Shown: in pieces, positions 6,018-6,996 of the stretch | Position numbering within the stretch: the stretch's first letter is position 1 | How the letters are laid out: each line of letters opens with the position of its first letter | Source of the DNA: Coriobacteriales bacterium | GTDB taxonomy: Bacteria; Actinomycetota; Coriobacteriia; Coriobacteriales; UBA8131 | Length of the DNA stretch: 6,996 nucleotides | Assembly (NCBI GenBank): GCA_031272005.1 | Contig: JAISUQ010000131.1 | Span: 1 to 6,996 of the forward strand | Direction of reading: 5' to 3' | The notes under the pieces: model-generated | The model's database searches: none | Seen by the model: the letters and a program-made list of their open reading frames with translations, nothing else | Told to the model about the DNA's origin: nothing | Program-made: the position numbers and the translations under genes

Positions 6018-6468
6018 TGACCGAGACACTCTCCTTCTGTTGATTCGGCAGATTGCTGGCAATCCTGCCCAATACCCCATTCACAAAGCGCGACGAGTCG
6101 TCCTCGCCACCGAAGCACTTGGCCAGCTCCACTGCCTCGTTGATGCTGACACTGGCTGGCACGCTCTCCACAAACAGCATCTCATAGGTGGCCAGGCGCA
6201 GGATGGTCTTGTCGACCAGCGGCATCCGCTCGATACTCCAGTTCTCGGAGGTCGCGGCAATCCGGGCATCCACCTCGCTGAGATGTGCGCTGACGCCCTC
6301 CAGCAGCATCCGGGTGAAATCGCAAAGCGGACCGATTTCCTCCACGGTCAGACCTCGGGCCAGGATCTCGGCCACCGACCTGCCGCTGACTTCGCTTTGG
6401 AAGAGGACCTGCAGCGCCTTGCGTCGGGCCGCTGAGCGGGCCTGATGTACTCCGGGCTTGGAAACCAT
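6010..6468 (-). CDS. nusB: Transcription antitermination factor NusB
   Basis: NusB binds boxA RNA with NusE (ribosomal protein S10) and helps RNA polymerase read through ribosomal RNA operons. The protein is 152 aa, typical of the family and entirely helical by expectation. Seen: the N-terminal Arg-rich RNA-binding segment RSAARRKALQVLFQSE (11-26), ENWSIERMPLVDKTILRLAT (75-94), and the diagnostic block that begins SINEAVELAKCFGGEDDSSR (108-127) and continues FVNGVLGRI. ATG 6468 lies 18 bp after the asp23 stop; the ribosome-binding site is weak (GGCGGCAG). The last codons overlap the xseB start by 8 bp. Sitting after accC and an Asp23 gene, it has the same position as nusB in B. subtilis. Confidence 0.96.
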   Translation of the reverse strand: MVSKPGVHQARSAARRKALQVLFQSEVSGRSVAEILARGLTVEEIGPLCDFTRMLLEGVSAHLSEVDARIAATSENWSIERMPLVDKTILRLATYEMLFVESVPASVSINEAVELAKCFGGEDDSSRFVNGVLGRIASNLPNQQKESVSVNG

Positions 6469-6486
6469 GACTGCCGCCGTTGCCGC

Positions 6487-6837
6487 CTATTCCGGGAACT
6501 GCACAGAGTCGATGAAGACGTCCACGCGCGAGACGCTGATGCCCACCTGGCCGGCCAACGTGTCGGCCACGGCGGCGCGGATATTGTCGGCCACGTCGTG
6601 CAACCGGTAGCCGTAGTAGACCTGAACATGGGCCGTGACCTGAAACTGGCCTTCCTCGGCGGTAATCAGGATGCCCTGGGCTGGATTATGGCGAGTGAAG
6701 GCGGATTTGAAGCTGTTGGAGAGGCTCGGGGCGCCCACCTGGGCCACGCCATCGACCTCACTGACAGCGATGGAGACAATCGTCTCCACCACGCCGGGGG
6801 CGATGGTCAGGCCATCGTTGCTGATGCTCTCGGTCAT
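6487..6837 (-). CDS. Asp23/Gls24 family envelope stress protein (YqhY-like)
   Basis: A 116-aa protein of the Asp23/Gls24 (DUF322) family. Seen: GLTIAPGVVETIVSIAVSEV (9-28) followed by DGVAQVG, the central strand pair FQVTAHVQVYYGYRLHDVAD (65-84), and an amphipathic helix leading to VSRVDVFIDSVQF (102-114), all matching the family pattern. It has no signal peptide or membrane segment, so it is cytoplasmic unless anchored by a partner. In B. subtilis the equivalent gene, yqhY, lies between accC and nusB, and its loss selects mutations in acetyl-CoA carboxylase genes; the same position here suggests a role tied to malonyl-CoA production (inference). ATG 6837 has GGGAG 10 nt upstream, and that site overlaps the accC stop codon (TAAGGGAG), so the two genes are probably co-translated. 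The family call is firm; the biochemical role is not known. Confidence 0.93.
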   Translation of the reverse strand: MTESISNDGLTIAPGVVETIVSIAVSEVDGVAQVGAPSLSNSFKSAFTRHNPAQGILITAEEGQFQVTAHVQVYYGYRLHDVADNIRAAVADTLAGQVGISVSRVDVFIDSVQFPE

Positions 6838-6852
6838 TGGCGATCTTCTCCC

Positions 6853-6996
6853 TTACAATTGATGGGTTTCCAGGTAGTCGGTACAGACATCCCCGGCGAC
6901 AAAGTCGGCCTCACCTAAAACCTTCAGGTGAAACGGTATGGTGGTCTTGATGCCTTCGATGACCAGCTCCTCCAAGGCCCGCCGGCCGCGGGCGAT
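6853..6996 (-). CDS. accC: Acetyl-CoA carboxylase biotin carboxylase subunit, C-terminal end only
   Basis: The last 47 codons plus TAA of a gene entering from beyond the right edge. The segment RRALEELVIEGIKTTIPFHL (residues 5-24 of the visible part) and the ending LGEADFVAGDVCTDYLE match the extreme C-terminus of biotin carboxylase, which carboxylates biotin on the carrier AccB at the expense of ATP in fatty-acid synthesis. No catalytic residues lie in this piece. Presence of the asp23 and nusB genes directly downstream supports AccC over related biotin-dependent carboxylases such as pyruvate carboxylase, which would continue into another domain rather than stop here. Confidence 0.92.
   Translation of the reverse strand: MARGRRALEELVIEGIKTTIPFHLKVLGEADFVAGDVCTDYLETHQL

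Overview
The window is a block of conserved housekeeping genes, all read from the minus strand, so transcription runs from high to low coordinates. In transcription order it holds: the last 47 codons of accC (biotin carboxylase), an Asp23/Gls24-family gene, nusB, xseB, dxs, tlyA, an intergenic region of about 640 bp, nadK and the first 378 codons of recN. I saw no tRNA, rRNA, CRISPR array, transposase or phage gene.

Organism: GC-rich coding DNA. The gene order combines two known layouts. accC-asp23-nusB-xseB-dxs-tlyA resembles the Bacillus subtilis accC-yqhY-nusB-folD-xseA-xseB-ispA-dxs-yqxC order with folD, xseA and ispA missing. tlyA-nadK-recN is the actinobacterial order, as in Mycobacterium tuberculosis Rv1694-Rv1696. 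A deep-branching actinobacterium, for example of class Coriobacteriia, fits best, and a high-GC Firmicute is the alternative. This is inference from gene order and codon/GC character, not from a database match.

Layout: 6853-6996 accC tail; 15 bp; 6487-6837 asp23; 18 bp; 6010-6468 nusB; 8-bp overlap; 5511-6017 xseB; 8-bp overlap; 3467-5518 dxs; 29-bp overlap; 2743-3495 tlyA; then the gap 2106-2742, which carries a large imperfect palindrome (about 2508-2672); 1131-2105 nadK; 4-bp overlap; 1-1134 recN. The first six genes look like one translationally coupled operon. nadK-recN is a second tight pair that may be transcribed separately or by readthrough past the palindrome.

Functionally the block joins fatty-acid precursor synthesis (accC, with an Asp23 protein linked to it in Firmicutes), rRNA transcription antitermination (nusB), isoprenoid entry by the MEP pathway (dxs), rRNA 2'-O-methylation (tlyA), NADP supply (nadK; Dxr, the step after Dxs, uses NADPH) and DNA repair (xseB, recN).

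I see no wholly new system. What stands out is three unusual low-complexity protein expansions: a Gly/Ser/Cys-rich insert in Dxs built from in-frame nested DNA repeats, an Ala/Gln/Ser-rich insert near the NadK C-terminus, and a roughly 105-residue acidic tail on XseB. Also notable are the palindrome after tlyA, two consecutive gene junctions sharing the same 8-base overlap, and xseB without an adjacent xseA.
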